DNA of 64,000 nt from Ecdyonurus torrentis (lineage: Eukaryota; Arthropoda; Insecta; Ephemeroptera; Heptageniidae): NCBI GenBank assembly GCA_949318235.1, contig OX439128.1, positions 49,043,932 to 49,107,931 on the forward strand. The letters run 5' to 3'. Position 1 is the first letter of the stretch. Every line of letters begins with the position of its first letter. The notes beneath the pieces were generated by a model that was given only the letters and a program-made list of their open reading frames with translations, was not told the origin of the DNA and ran no database searches. Made by a program: the position numbers and the translations under genes. Positions 10,901 to 19,443 of the stretch are shown here, piece by piece.

Positions 10901-12122
10901 CCGTCTCCGCTGAGGTGAAGTGTACTGTCTGTATGCCGCTCACTGCAATTCCCAGGGCTGAAAACCAATTACGTCCTAATAAAGCAGGTCCTGGTGAATT
11001 CATGACTATAAGTGGCAACATGCACGCCCTATCCTTTATTTCCACTAACACCTGGAGACACCCTTTTACAGCTAAACTCTCCTTTGACCAAGTGTTTATC
11101 TTGGGCACGTTAGTCTCCAATGATGTTCCGTCAGGCCATAGTTGAGTAAATGTGTCCTGGCCAATTAAGCTACAACTTGCCCCACTGTCTACTTCAAACA
11201 CTACTGACTTCCCTGCCACTTTTAGACTTAACAATATAGGAGTCACTACATCAGACTCCCCCTCTTTACTATCCGCATGCATCATAAACAGGCTATACTC
11301 AGACTGTTCCCACTTGTTCACTGCTGGTGACTCCAGTTCTCTCCTCTCCTGCTGAGTTGGCCCCTCGGTGTCCTCCTCTTCTTCCTCATCTTCCTGTTCT
11401 GCACTGACGTAGTGTGCTCGAAAGGTTTTCTCTCTTCTCTCTTTCCCTCTTCCTGCATTATGCAGTATCTGGTTTCTCCTCACTACACATACCCTTTGCA
11501 AATGTCCTCTCTGCTCACAAAAATCACACACAGTATTAGTGTGTGCACACTGGCTACCGTCATGATAGCTTGACCCACAGCGGAAACATTCCGCTCTGGC
11601 ACCTCTGGCTTGGGCGCTTCCCCTACTTCCTCGCCCCACTTGTGTGCCCCTTCCCCACTGACTATGGCCTTGGCCTGGAAAACTTCCACGGTTTCCTCCT
11701 CTGTTTCTTCTCTCTGTCATTCTATGAATAACCTCCTCCCCCCCTTGATTTTCAAACCTCGCTGCACTCTTCATTGCCATCTCCGCAGCTTCTGCTTTTT
11801 CTCGTACCACCTGTAATGATAATTTTGACATTTCTAAAAATGTTTGACGTAATTTAGAGTCTCTCATTCCCGCTAATATTTGCATTAGCATGCATTGTTC
11901 TACGTCTGTGAAGTTACATTTGACACTCAACCCGTTCAGTTCAGCAATGAACTGTGTCAAAGCTTCATTTGGTTTCTGCATACAACATAAAAATTCATAT
12001 CTTAACACCCATATGTTTGGTTCTGGATCATAATAACTTTTCAAAATTATGACAATTCTTTCAAACGACAACGATTCTAAAGTTTCTGGAGCTTTAATAA
12101 GTTTTTTAAGTTGCTTGAACAC
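7965..12122 (-). CDS. Gypsy gag (C-terminal part) and Pol polyprotein, one frame
   Basis: The frame opens into the upstream insertion; the first codon at 12122 is GTG and is not a true start, because the Gag N-terminus is encoded at 15195-15005. Domains in order, by residue of this frame: capsid-like Gag region 1-120; two CCHC zinc knuckles (C-X2-C-X4-H-X4-C) at 179-192 and 199-212; aspartic protease DSGA at 312-315; reverse transcriptase with YYDD around 600; RNase H with DADA near 747 and TDHKP near 815; integrase zinc region with WWP and C-X2-C (about 965-1001); catalytic integrase D1028, D1083 and E1119. Gag and Pol share one frame with no frameshift. The lineage resembles K02A2.6-like Gypsy elements. 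The Pol part appears intact. Confidence 0.93.
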   Translation of the reverse strand: MFKQLKKLIKAPETLESLSFERIVIILKSYYDPEPNIWVLRYEFLCCMQKPNEALTQFIAELNGLSVKCNFTDVEQCMLMQILAGMRDSKLRQTFLEMSKLSLQVVREKAEAAEMAMKSAARFENQGGEEVIHRMTERRNRGGNRGSFPGQGHSQWGRGTQVGRGSRGSAQARGARAECFRCGSSYHDGSQCAHTNTVCDFCEQRGHLQRVCVVRRNQILHNAGRGKERREKTFRAHYVSAEQEDEEEEEDTEGPTQQERRELESPAVNKWEQSEYSLFMMHADSKEGESDVVTPILLSLKVAGKSVVFEVDSGASCSLIGQDTFTQLWPDGTSLETNVPKINTWSKESLAVKGCLQVLVEIKDRACMLPLIVMNSPGPALLGRNWFSALGIAVSGIQTVHFTSAETADQALIGLPVELRGLEGVFAAGLGKYTGPPASIEMKPGATPKFMKPRSVPYAKEERVKRELIRLKNDDYMKPILFSKWASQTIDLEKADGTLRICGDYKGTVNPQCVTEVFPMPTIQNMLDKLGDVKYFSKLDLARAFNQITVDEETSKILTINTILGLFRVLRLSPGLSSAPAIFVRIISQLMCGLDGVLTYYDDILVAAKSVALLWERTRAVLIRLLEAGLRLNKEKCLFCVLQLEFAGYFLSGQGVKPTQSKVEALMKMPNPNEKGELQSLLGYINYYDRFLRHKATLFHPLYQLLVDGAEWVWTQKHQDALNYVKQVLSSEIELTLFNPNLPIILDADASSVGVGAEISHVMPGGEEKPFSNASRTLRPSEKNYAQIDREALSVVFGVKKFHMYVAGRTFTIRTDHKPLLGLLQCDKPIPETVSPRMLRWSLYLSNYSYRLVYRPGKQHANADVFSRLPIATTSVEDPPEPAGILFMEQAPEEWSVKMIAKETRGDPILAKVMAILMHGGSLTELHSEYQKNSEALSIVKGCLLYGNRVVIPLKCREKILELLHKHHIGISGMKNKARAYVWWPHIDKNIEDLGKTCATCNAMKRGPPQAPRIPWSPSPPASRVHVDFFGPLKGRTFFIAVDASTKWAAVEETHGSLSTNTVVKILKNWFANWGLPDIIVSDNGPAFKSAEFTKFINKYNITHIPVTEYHAASNGQAERTVQTIKNMMLKIPVEKWSAQIPEILLELRTTPSATTGISPSQAMYGRQIRTLWDTFHPLYERKEYPKREEEAAQATQSYKYYYQVGDLVWAQDYKQKKLAWLPARVVEVLGPRKYKVQFDNQTTRFYHPDNMKKRYVEKANVFNPDCSSLHTQLPVKKSPYTCNPVTNALPKLTPVTYVTEPTVSSRNGSNETSREAIRSPGSGNQSGRSTNACTPSRTPVGSISGVGDLSANSTNSPELVTSTPIRRSQRTPRVPRRLGDYYVE

Positions 12123-12329
12123 ATTCTTGCCTATCCCTAGTGAAAATTTCTGACATGAAATTTCTTAATAGAAATTTTTTCGGTTTCTTAATAGAAATTG
12201 GGCCATTTTCTTAAAAGAAATAAAAATTCTTAATTGAAAAGTTCTAGTAAGAAAGTCTTAAAAGAAACAGTCTGGCATGAAAAGTTCTGACATGAAAAGT
12301 TCTGACATGAAAAGTTCCGCAAGCAAAAT

Positions 12330-12700
12330 ACTACCCATTAGTCACCCAGAGCAATATTCTGAAACATAGAAAAAATGTATTAATTATTTTAATTTCTACT
12401 GAAGTGGCAACATTTTTTCTTCGTTACTTCGTAAAACCACCCCTTAGTCACCGAGGACAATATCCTGAAACATGACGAGAACTTTTTATTAATTAATTTT
12501 TTTTTTTTTTTTTTTTTTTGCCGTGGCACTATTTTGTCTTTGTTACCTCCTCAAACCACCCCTTAGTCACCGAGGGCAATATCCTGAAACATATATAGAA
12601 AAAATTGTAGTATTTTTATTTTTACTGAGTTGGCTTCATTAACTCGTAAAACCACCCCTCAGTCACCCTCACCCAGGACAATATCCTAAGACATAGAGAA
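12330..12700. repeat. Degenerate tandem repeat, about 95-118 bp unit
   Basis: The phrase CCACCCCTTAGTCACCGAGG with AATATCCTGAAACAT recurs near 12333, 12441, 12559 and 12654, with T-rich spacers between. It lies inside the 2.87-kb insertion. Confidence 0.75.
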
Positions 12701-12759
12701 CATTTATTGATTATTATTATTATTTTTACTATCGTGGCCCCTTTTTGTCTTCAATAACA

Positions 12760-13310
12760 TAGTACTGCACTCTCACACAATAATACACTATGCTAACTAA
12801 AGTCAAAAATATTGCATGCAGCAGATATTTCTACAATAGTACAGCACTATTGTAACGTTGCGATAGTACTGTACTATATAGTACAGTACTATCGTAATGC
12901 TAATATACTATATATATGCTAATTAACTAAAGTAAAAAATATTGTATGTAGCAGATATTACAAAAAAAGTACAGTATACTATTGTAATATATGTTACGAT
13001 AGCACTGTACTCTCACACAAGTTATATAATACACTGCAGCCTAACCGCAAAGTAAAAAATATTGCATGTAGCAGATATTACAAAAAGTGTACATAGTACT
13101 ACTTGTAATATGTTACGATAGTACTGTACTCTACACAAATTAATATACTATGCTATATAACAAGTCAAAAATATTGCATGCAGCATATATTACAAGAAGT
13201 GTACAGTAATTTATTGTAACGTTACAATAGTACTGCGTACTCTCACACAAATACACTATGCCTAACTATATATAAAGACAAAAATATTGCATGCAGCAGA
13301 TATTACAACT
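12760..13310. repeat. Degenerate tandem repeat, about 112-130 bp unit
   Basis: AAAATATTGCATGCAGCAGATATT recurs with diverged copies near 12814, 12944, 13064, 13176 and 13289. Between them are GTACAGTA/TACTGTAC stretches, including a perfect short palindrome around 12868-12890. It lies inside the 2.87-kb insertion. Confidence 0.75.
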
Positions 13311-14266
13311 ATTAATGATTGGGCTCACCAAAAACATCCTTATTTACTTGTGAATACCGGTATATTATTGGTAATTGTTTAAAGAATTTATGTACATTTT
13401 TAGTCAAAAATAAAAAAAAATACATACCATTGAGTAGAAAACTAACAAGTCTGCTTTATTTTAAATGATGCGAAGCTTGAAAGCCATTAAGTAGGTTGAT
13501 TTCATCGCAAAGTGGTGCAGAATGGTAAATGAACGCTGCTACAATGCTGAACTGAAAAACGCAAATAAAACACAAAGTACACACATTCTCGCTATAAATA
13601 TACATTTGAATAAATAAATATTACTTCCCGTCTTTGGTTTTTCATTAGATGATCCAAGTTGAACTCTATTAATATGCATAAACTTGAAAAACTTCACAAT
13701 AATTCATTCACACTCTACGCCAGATGTTCAGAAATAAATTCGTTAAAAATACCGCGAAAATATTTGAAATATTGGTGGCGCGAATGAGTGACGATAAGTG
13801 AGATAGACTTGAACTCGACCAACGCTGAGTAAACGCGCACTGATAAAAAAGACTATTAAATTATAACTTTAAATTGATTTAAAGTATGTAATGCAGACAC
13901 TAAATTGTATTGCATACATAGGAAAAAATTTTAAATTCAGAAAATATAATATAATTTTTTATTTTTGCTTTCAAAAATTATTGGGAACCTTTTTTTATTC
14001 CTTCTTTGGGCAATATATGTTATTAATTATTATATAAAATAATAATATGAGATATTTTTGTTATTATTTAAACATATATGAACAAAATACTGTAATTATA
14101 TCATAAAATCTCAGCAAAATTTTTAGCATAAAGTGTATTTGATCAATTAAAATATAAGACTCCGTGAGATATGTACACCTTATTGTATAATATTTATTTA
14201 ATATATATATAAATATATATCAATTTTGTTCACTTTTTATAAATTTAAATAAAAAAATTATATTAA

Positions 14267-14586
14267 AGGCGTAGAACACCTTGAACAAAAAAAGTTGCGT
14301 AATATCCTAACAAACCTGAAAATCAACGTTGATTTTGCCAAAGTCATTGATTTCTAATTCATTATAATTTTCCATTCACAAAATGCCGCTGGCGGTAAAT
14401 GACGTCACAGCTCACCCGGTTTACGCGCGCATGGACCAGGCGAGATGTGACGTCAGTTACCGCCCGTGTCTTTTTGTGAATGGAAAATAAATTAGAAATC
14501 AATGATTTTGGCCAAATCAACGTTGATTTTCAGGTTTGCAATGTTAGCATGTTACCCAACTTTTTTGTTCAAGGTGTTCTACGTCT
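14267..14586. mobile_element. Fold-back MITE family A, copy 1 (TTAA TSD)
   Basis: 320 bp with long terminal inverted repeats. Left AGGCGTAGAACACCTTGAAC, right end inverted AGACGTAGAACACCTTGAAC; TTAA at 14263-14266 and 14587-14590. Both arms hold CAACGTTGATTTTCAG, CATTCACAAAATGCC and, near the centre, the perfect CRE palindrome TGACGTCA (14400-14407 and 14448-14455). It is nested inside the 2.87-kb insertion. Noncoding; a piggyBac-type transposase in trans is inferred from TTAA. Confidence 0.88.
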
Positions 14587-15004
14587 TTAATGTATAAGTA
14601 CAAACATTTCTAAATAAATAAAAAAAATTGACGCATTATTTAATTTATTGATTACTCAGAGGTTGATCTAGGATGTCGAACTATGTTTGGGGAGGGGGGG
14701 TTGCTTGGTGGTCTGCAAGGAAAATATCTACGAAGGACTGGGAGGAGGAGACGGGGTATAGCGCGCAGTGTTTTCGTGTAAGAAAAAGTATATTCGTGTA
14801 ACTAATAAATATAGCTTCTTCAAGGAAAAAAAATTTTCCTTCATGAAAAAATTATTTCTTACAGGAAAAATAGCATTTCTTAAACGAAAGAACGATTTCC
14901 TGATAGAAACTTTTGTTTCGTAAAAGAAACAAGTCATTTCCTTTAAGAAATTCAGCTTTCTTAATAGAATTTCATGTCAGACATATCAGAAATTTTCAAT
15001 AGGG

Positions 15005-15195
15005 ATGACTGTCAATAATGTGTTCTTCTGTCGTTCTGTTTCTCTAATTTGGTTTGCCTTAAAATAATAATTTAGATGGTCTATGTAATTCGAAAAAGAC
15101 TCTTCTCCTCCAGGAATAAATTCGTACGTAGTTCCTACCGTACCCAATACCATGTAGACAGGTGGTGGATGCTTCGTAGACTCGTCTTCTGACAT
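15005..15195 (-). pseudogene. Gypsy Gag N-terminal fragment, interrupted
   Basis: Starts at an ATG at 15195, 65 bp downstream of the primer-binding site, and encodes an acidic N-terminus (MSEDESTKH...) leading to a capsid-type segment. The 2.87-kb insertion breaks it at 15005, and the frame stops 19 bases into the insertion. The other part of gag resumes in the same register at about 12134 if one AT of the target duplication is discounted, so the insertion is the only lesion noticed here. Confidence 0.85.
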
Positions 15196-15260
15196 TTTTC
15201 TTCCTTGATCCCTTCACACTGCACACTAAAATCCGTTCATTATGTCGCCATCTCGCATCT

Positions 15261-15270
15261 CTCGTCGCCA
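15261..15270 (-). promoter_or_regulatory. Primer-binding site, tRNA-Ser(GCT)-like
   Basis: Minus-strand TGGCGACGAG starts three bases after the 5' LTR. It complements the CTCGTCGCCA 3' end expected of tRNA-Ser(GCT), whose acceptor stem begins GACGAG in animals. Assignment is by memory of the tRNA family. Confidence 0.7.
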
Positions 15271-15273
15271 ATT

Positions 15274-15516
15274 TGTGGTGGTATTAATAAAGTAAACTCA
15301 CATAGATTAGATGTCACTGATAATGTTTATTTAAGATAACGGATCGTGTTATAATTACAATTTCATTCTCCTAGCGTGTTCCAATCCCCTAGTGTACCAT
15401 CTTGATTTCCCACACGCTCTCCTCCCCACTTACAACAGCTGTTTTCCCCTCCCAAAATCATATGCATAGTATGGGAACATAAGTGGGTTTGGCAAGCGGG
15501 GTTCACAATCATAACA
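15274..15516 (-). repeat. 5' LTR of the Gypsy element
   Basis: 243 bp, TG...CA, identical to 7454-7696 as read. It carries the promoter for the minus-strand element; no further motif was assigned. Confidence 0.95.
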
Positions 15517-15918
15517 ACCAGCAAGGGCCTTACCACAGTAGAAGTTCTATGGAGAGGTCAAGGTCTTGCTTACCACAATATTTTGTTATAAAAAAGTTTA
15601 TTTTATAACTGAGAGCTTTCGTCATATGTAAATGACATTATCAATCAAAGAAGACATTTACTTGAGCACATCACTGAGCAGTGCCTTGTCTTGTACTGCC
15701 GTGTTATGCTCCTGCTGGTTTTTGGAGCATAACCAGCAAGAGCTCTCCATAGAACAACTACTGTGGTAAGGCCCTTTTGCTGGTAATTCTATCCTTTTCT
15801 TATACTGTAGGTGGAGGTGCTCATATAATACTTGCAAGAAATTGTTTCAAATTTAATTTATTATCTTTGTATTAGAAAGAAAGGTTGCAGTGCCCTGTGT
15901 GCCCTTTAGGCAATATAA

Positions 15919-16969
15919 CCCTGCTCGAAAAACTTGCCAAGTTCTTGCCAGGATCTTACCAAGAACTTAGCAAGTTCTTGTGTAAGATCTTACCAAGATC
16001 GTGCCACGATCTTGACAAGATCGTGTCAAGATCGTGTCAAGATCGTGTCAAGATCCTGTCACGATCTTGACAAGATCGTGTCAAGTTCTTGGCAAAATCG
16101 TGTCAAGATCTTGACAAGATCTTGGATAATTAATTAATTTTAATTAAAATTAATAATTAAAATGTAGGAAAATTTATTCTGCACATTCTGCTGTACACAA
16201 TAAAGAGAAATCAATAAAAAAACATTTCTAGCACAATAAAAAAATCGGTCACCCATCCATCTACTGATCTCGCTCAACGTTGCTTGACTTTGGTGATCAC
16301 TGATGAGGCTGTCCTTGCACTGCTCTTTTCTACCTCTTATTAATTTCTTGTATTATTTGCGTTATATAAAGTTCTAATAGTTTGGACTTAGGTTGTCGAG
16401 AGGTCAGAAAGGTTAAAAATATGAAATTTGGTTCCTAGGGGTAAAAAGAGATGAGGAACCTGTTCTTGGCATCAAAAATGTTCTATCAATACTCCTTGAC
16501 CCTTTTTTCAACCCTTAAATACTATTCCAAGATCTTACCAAGAACTTGTCAAGATTTCGAGCCAAGAAATTTCTGAATCAAGAAATCTTAATTTTTTTTA
16601 CAAATTTTGCCAAGATTGAACCAAGAAACTGAATCTTGGCAAGATTTTGCCAAGATTTTTTTTTATTTTTTTCAAGAAATTAGCCAGGATCTTGGCAAGA
16701 AATTGTAATTAAGATCTTGATAAGTTCTTGTTAAGAACTTGCCAAGAACTAAGATCTTGGTAAAATCTTACTAAGAACTTGCCAAGAAAATTTTTGTCAA
16801 GATCTTGAAGCAAGTTCTTGGTAAGAACTTGCCAAGAATTACTCAGTCAAGATCTTGAAACAAGTTCTTGGCAAGTTCTTACTAAGAACTTGTTTCTTGG
16901 CAGGAACTTACCAAGTTCTTGGTAAGAAACGGGTTCTTGGCAAGAACTTGGCAAGTTTTTCGAGCAGGG
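15919..16969. mobile_element. Fold-back element built of AAGATCTTG/AAGTTCTTGG words
   Basis: Inverted ends CCCTGCTCGAAAAACTTGCC at 15919 and, complemented, at 16969. Both arms (about 15925-16127 and 16525-16965) consist of dozens of degenerate 10-12-bp self-complementary words such as CAAGATCTTGAC, CAAGTTCTTGGC and CAAGATCGTGTC. The centre (16140-16520) is unrelated and contains a 5S-like fragment. Flanks share only AA, so the TSD is unclear. The ends resemble those of the 12135-15004 element (CCCTATTGAAAA), suggesting a related group. Confidence 0.8.
16246..16299 (-). pseudogene. 5S rRNA-like fragment (3' half of the internal promoter)
   Basis: On the minus strand the order GATCACC, AAGTCAAGCA, ACGTTGAGCG, CAGTAGATGGATGGGTGACCG follows the arthropod 5S rRNA region that runs from GATCACCGAAGTTAAGCA to TGGATGGGTGACCG, with several substitutions and near-equal spacing. 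Only about 54 of roughly 120 bases remain. A T-run follows downstream. It could be a dead 5S copy or part of a 5S-derived SINE captured in the fold-back element. Confidence 0.6.
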
Positions 16970-17075
16970 AATAATGTTCATAAACTTTTTTTTTTTGCTC
17001 CAAACTACACAAAAAAAAATAATAACGCCACCTAATGCTTTTTGAATGGATTTTTTTTTTTTTTTTTTTTTTTTG

Positions 17076-17530
17076 GGAGCAATAAAGGGAACATGATTTA
17101 CGAACATCAATATTATGCGTGTTATCATGCAGATAATATTGTATCTGTCCCTGGTGGTAGTGTGCTGTTCTAGCATGAGGATGAGGATTAGCATTCACTA
17201 TATACCAAGCCTGTGCTGGCACACTGCTGGCTGAACCAGCTAGTTGCGGTTTGAAGTATTGACTGGTGATGAGGTCTCGGCGTCTCGGCATGTTTAAACG
17301 TGTGTAACCTCTGCAATGTGGTGAGGAGGCAGGCCAGGTATAGTTGTAGACCACTGCTTGTTACCAATAATGAGTACTGCCGTTGTTAGGTAAGAGTCCA
17401 TTACAGGTCTGGTAATAGGAGTTCATAGAATAAGCGTATGGTATTTTAGGTATGTGGTCTGTCAATATAAACTACAGAGCTGATATCCACATCAGAAAAG
17501 GTATGTCCTGGCACTTCCTCAAGGGGGTTA
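17076..17530 (-). pseudogene. Possible polyadenylated retrocopy fragment, unrecognised
   Basis: The minus strand has two in-frame coding-like stretches separated by a few stops: one reading ...GHTFSDVDISSVVYIDRPHT before a stop near 17438, the next about 100 codons rich in Y, H and P (about 17415-17085) with one internal TAA. Codon content is clearly richer than the surroundings. On the minus strand it is followed by about 24 A (17051-17074), as expected of a reverse-transcribed mRNA tail. I do not recognise the protein and found no clear TSD. A 3' UTR or plain GC-richer sequence remains possible. Confidence 0.35.
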
Positions 17531-18405
17531 CGGTTTCAATTAAAATTGTATATGCATATCATATTGTAATATATATCAACACACACTTCAAATGAAAATT
17601 AAATATATGCAACCTCTAATTGAGCTTATTGGTATAGTATGTGCTGGAAAAACTATGAGGGTCCCCCAATTTAACATTACGCTTATGTGGGAGCTAGAAT
17701 TTTAGAATTTTATGAAACTGATAACCTAGTGGATCATATATTGATAGCTTTTTTCATATATAGATTATTTTCTTCAGTGCGTATAATATTAAAATAACTT
17801 TATAATGTGAATGTAGTTTTTTTTTTTCAATTAAAAATAATAAATCTAATATTTTAAACCTGGTGTTGTTTTTCATAGGTTAAAATTAAGTATTTATACA
17901 TCCTAGAGAAAAAAAAAGAAGACACATTAATTTCCATAATTATGAAAAAGATCAAAATGCGCGTTTTTTTTTTTTTTTTTTTTAATTATTTTATTTATTC
18001 TGCGGTCAATATTCATCAACTCAAATCTGGCGCTAAAGCAATTACTATATCGCTCCTATCGCTCCTATACTAACATAGAAGCGTAAAACCTGAAATAAAC
18101 GCAAAGCTAGGGAGCTTTTATTTTTGATTAGAAAAAACACTGGTGGAAATAATTTTTATATAAAAATTTTGAAGACTGGAATTTGAATTTTGTTAGCTAA
18201 TTCTTTTTTAAAAAGCATATCGAAATTTAGCAATCTCTGATTGGTCGATCTGATTGTTGACATTTTTTTTCCTGCTTCCTGCTCCAAAGTTTTCACCGCG
18301 TGAATGCAGCAAGTGAAAATTAAACAAGGTTTTTGACAATAATTTGTGATATTAATTGAACTATATTAACTTATTGTGATTATTGACTAGCTGTAGACAT
18401 AAAAT
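17531..18405. other. AT-rich 5' flank of the kinase gene
   Basis: No exon was seen. A T-run lies at 17967-17982. An inverted CCAAT box (CTGATTGGTC) lies at about 18237-18246, 160 bp upstream of the kinase ATG, and may belong to its promoter; no convincing TATA box was found. Confidence 0.4.
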
Positions 18406-19443
18406 ATGGAACTATTTGATGGTCGATTTGAAACAGGGAGTAAAATCGGCGAAGGATCGTTCGGCACTGTGTATGCCGGTATTGACAAGAAAAAACGTAA
18501 TAGAAAAGTTGCTCTCAAAATTGAAGAAATTAATGACTATTCTGTTGGATTAAGAAATGAGTATAAAGCTTATAGAATTTTAGAAAATGGTCCTGGAATT
18601 CCAAAATGCTATTGGCTTGGACATCATTATCATGATAAAAACATTCTTGCTATGGAATTATTAGGAAAATCATTACAACAACATTTGAAAGATCGTAAAG
18701 ACAACAAATTTTCTTTAAAGACAATTCTTATGTTAATTGATCAAATGATTAATATAATTCAATTTATACATGAAAAAGGTTTAATTCATTGTGATATTAA
18801 ACCTCATAATTTTGTTATGGGATTAGGTACAAAAAGAACTGAAGTATTTTTAATTGATTATGGTTTAGCTAAAGAATACATTGATCCATACACCAAGAAA
18901 CACATAAAAGATAACTGTAATACTGATGGAATTGTTGGGACAGTTTGTTATGCTTCTATCAACTCCTTGCTTGGTTTGAAACTCAGTCGACGTGATGATC
19001 TGGAATCTCTTGCCTATATGTTCTTGTATTTTCTTCAAGGAAATCTGCCATGGCATCACATGGATCAAAATGATAAAAAAATGAAAATTCATAATAGTGA
19101 AAATTTACACAGAAGAATTTGTGATAAAAAAATTAGTACCTCAACTCAAGAATTATGTAAAGATTCACCAATAGAATTTGGTATTCTATTAAATTATAGT
19201 AAAAATCTTAAATTTACTGAAACTCCTAATTATGCATATATTAGAAAATTATTTCATAATTTATTTCATATGCATGGATATAAACATGATCTTCAATTTG
19301 ATTGGATGGATGTTTCTATTAATAAATCTTCAACTTCATATGAAAGTAGTAGTGATGATGATGAGACGTCTTCTTATAACTCTACGAACTGTACTGAATC
19401 TTATTCAACTTGTGGTCGTGATAGATTGAGCATCGTCGTGTGA
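18406..19443 (+). CDS. Casein kinase 1-like Ser/Thr protein kinase, intronless
   Basis: A 345-codon uninterrupted frame. Kinase motifs: glycine loop GEGSFG (15-20), VALK with Lys38, catalytic segment IHCDIKPHNF with Asp130, Lys132 and Asn135, metal-binding DYG (151-153), and the CK1 signature SRRDDLESL near 194-202. CK1 members normally have HRD and DFG, and KPDN rather than KPHN, so this protein is divergent, although the catalytic Asp, Lys and Asn remain. The C-terminus is short and Ser/Asp-rich (S-D-D-D-E run, about 315-330). The ATG at 18406 follows ATAAAAT and precedes the domain by the usual spacing. The intact frame without introns suggests a retained retrogene; AATAAA lies at about 19791. 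Substrates are unknown. Confidence 0.9.
   Translation: MELFDGRFETGSKIGEGSFGTVYAGIDKKKRNRKVALKIEEINDYSVGLRNEYKAYRILENGPGIPKCYWLGHHYHDKNILAMELLGKSLQQHLKDRKDNKFSLKTILMLIDQMINIIQFIHEKGLIHCDIKPHNFVMGLGTKRTEVFLIDYGLAKEYIDPYTKKHIKDNCNTDGIVGTVCYASINSLLGLKLSRRDDLESLAYMFLYFLQGNLPWHHMDQNDKKMKIHNSENLHRRICDKKISTSTQELCKDSPIEFGILLNYSKNLKFTETPNYAYIRKLFHNLFHMHGYKHDLQFDWMDVSINKSSTSYESSSDDDETSSYNSTNCTESYSTCGRDRLSIVV

Larger units (their letters stand above)
12135..15004. mobile_element. 2.87-kb DNA element inserted in gag (2-bp AT duplication)
   Basis: The left end CCCTAGTGAAAATTTCTGAC and the inverted right end CCCTATTGAAAATTTCTG form TIRs; AT flanks both sides (12133-12134 and 15005-15006), and removing one AT restores the gag frame register. 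Subterminal regions (12160-12320 and 14815-14990) are packed with quasi-palindromic TTTCTTAATAGAAA-type words. There is no transposase gene. The interior holds two sets of degenerate tandem repeats and a nested MITE. The superfamily is uncertain; a 2-bp AT duplication is reported for ISL2EU-type elements, but I could not confirm this. Confidence 0.75.
7454..15516 (-). mobile_element. Ty3/Gypsy LTR retrotransposon, recently inserted
   Basis: Complete element on the minus strand. Its two 243-bp LTRs begin TG and end CA and appear identical throughout. The 5-bp TSD ACCAG lies at 7449-7453 and 15517-15521. Sense order is 5' LTR (15274-15516), primer-binding site, gag start (15195), a 2.87-kb insertion inside gag, gag-pol remainder (12122-7965), polypurine tract, 3' LTR (7454-7696). 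Without the insertion it would be about 5.2 kb. Identical LTRs mean a young insertion, but gag is broken, so this copy is not autonomous. No env-like frame is present. Confidence 0.93.
7432..15801. mobile_element. Inverted-repeat element (MITE-like) split by the LTR retrotransposon
   Basis: The left end AAGAAAAGGATAGACTTACC (7432-7451) is mirrored at 15782-15801. After the retrotransposon, the left arm continues from 15517 through GGGCCTTACCACAGTAG to about 15556, and the right arm runs from about 15740 with the complement (CTACTGTGGTAAGGCCC). Without the insertion this is an element of about 300 bp with roughly 65-bp terminal inverted repeats. No TSD could be fixed. Confidence 0.6.

Noticed and set aside
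8983..11816. Plus-strand frames opposite the Gypsy pol gene
   Set aside because: Shadows of the minus-strand gag-pol frame; no domains.
14728..14937. 69-codon minus frame rich in Phe/Lys/Leu
   Set aside because: Lies on the subterminal TTTCTTAATAGAAA word array of the 2.87-kb DNA element.
16308..16330. CTGATGAGGCTGTCC, a hammerhead-like start
   Set aside because: No stem II partner and no GAAA follow in register, so it is a chance match.
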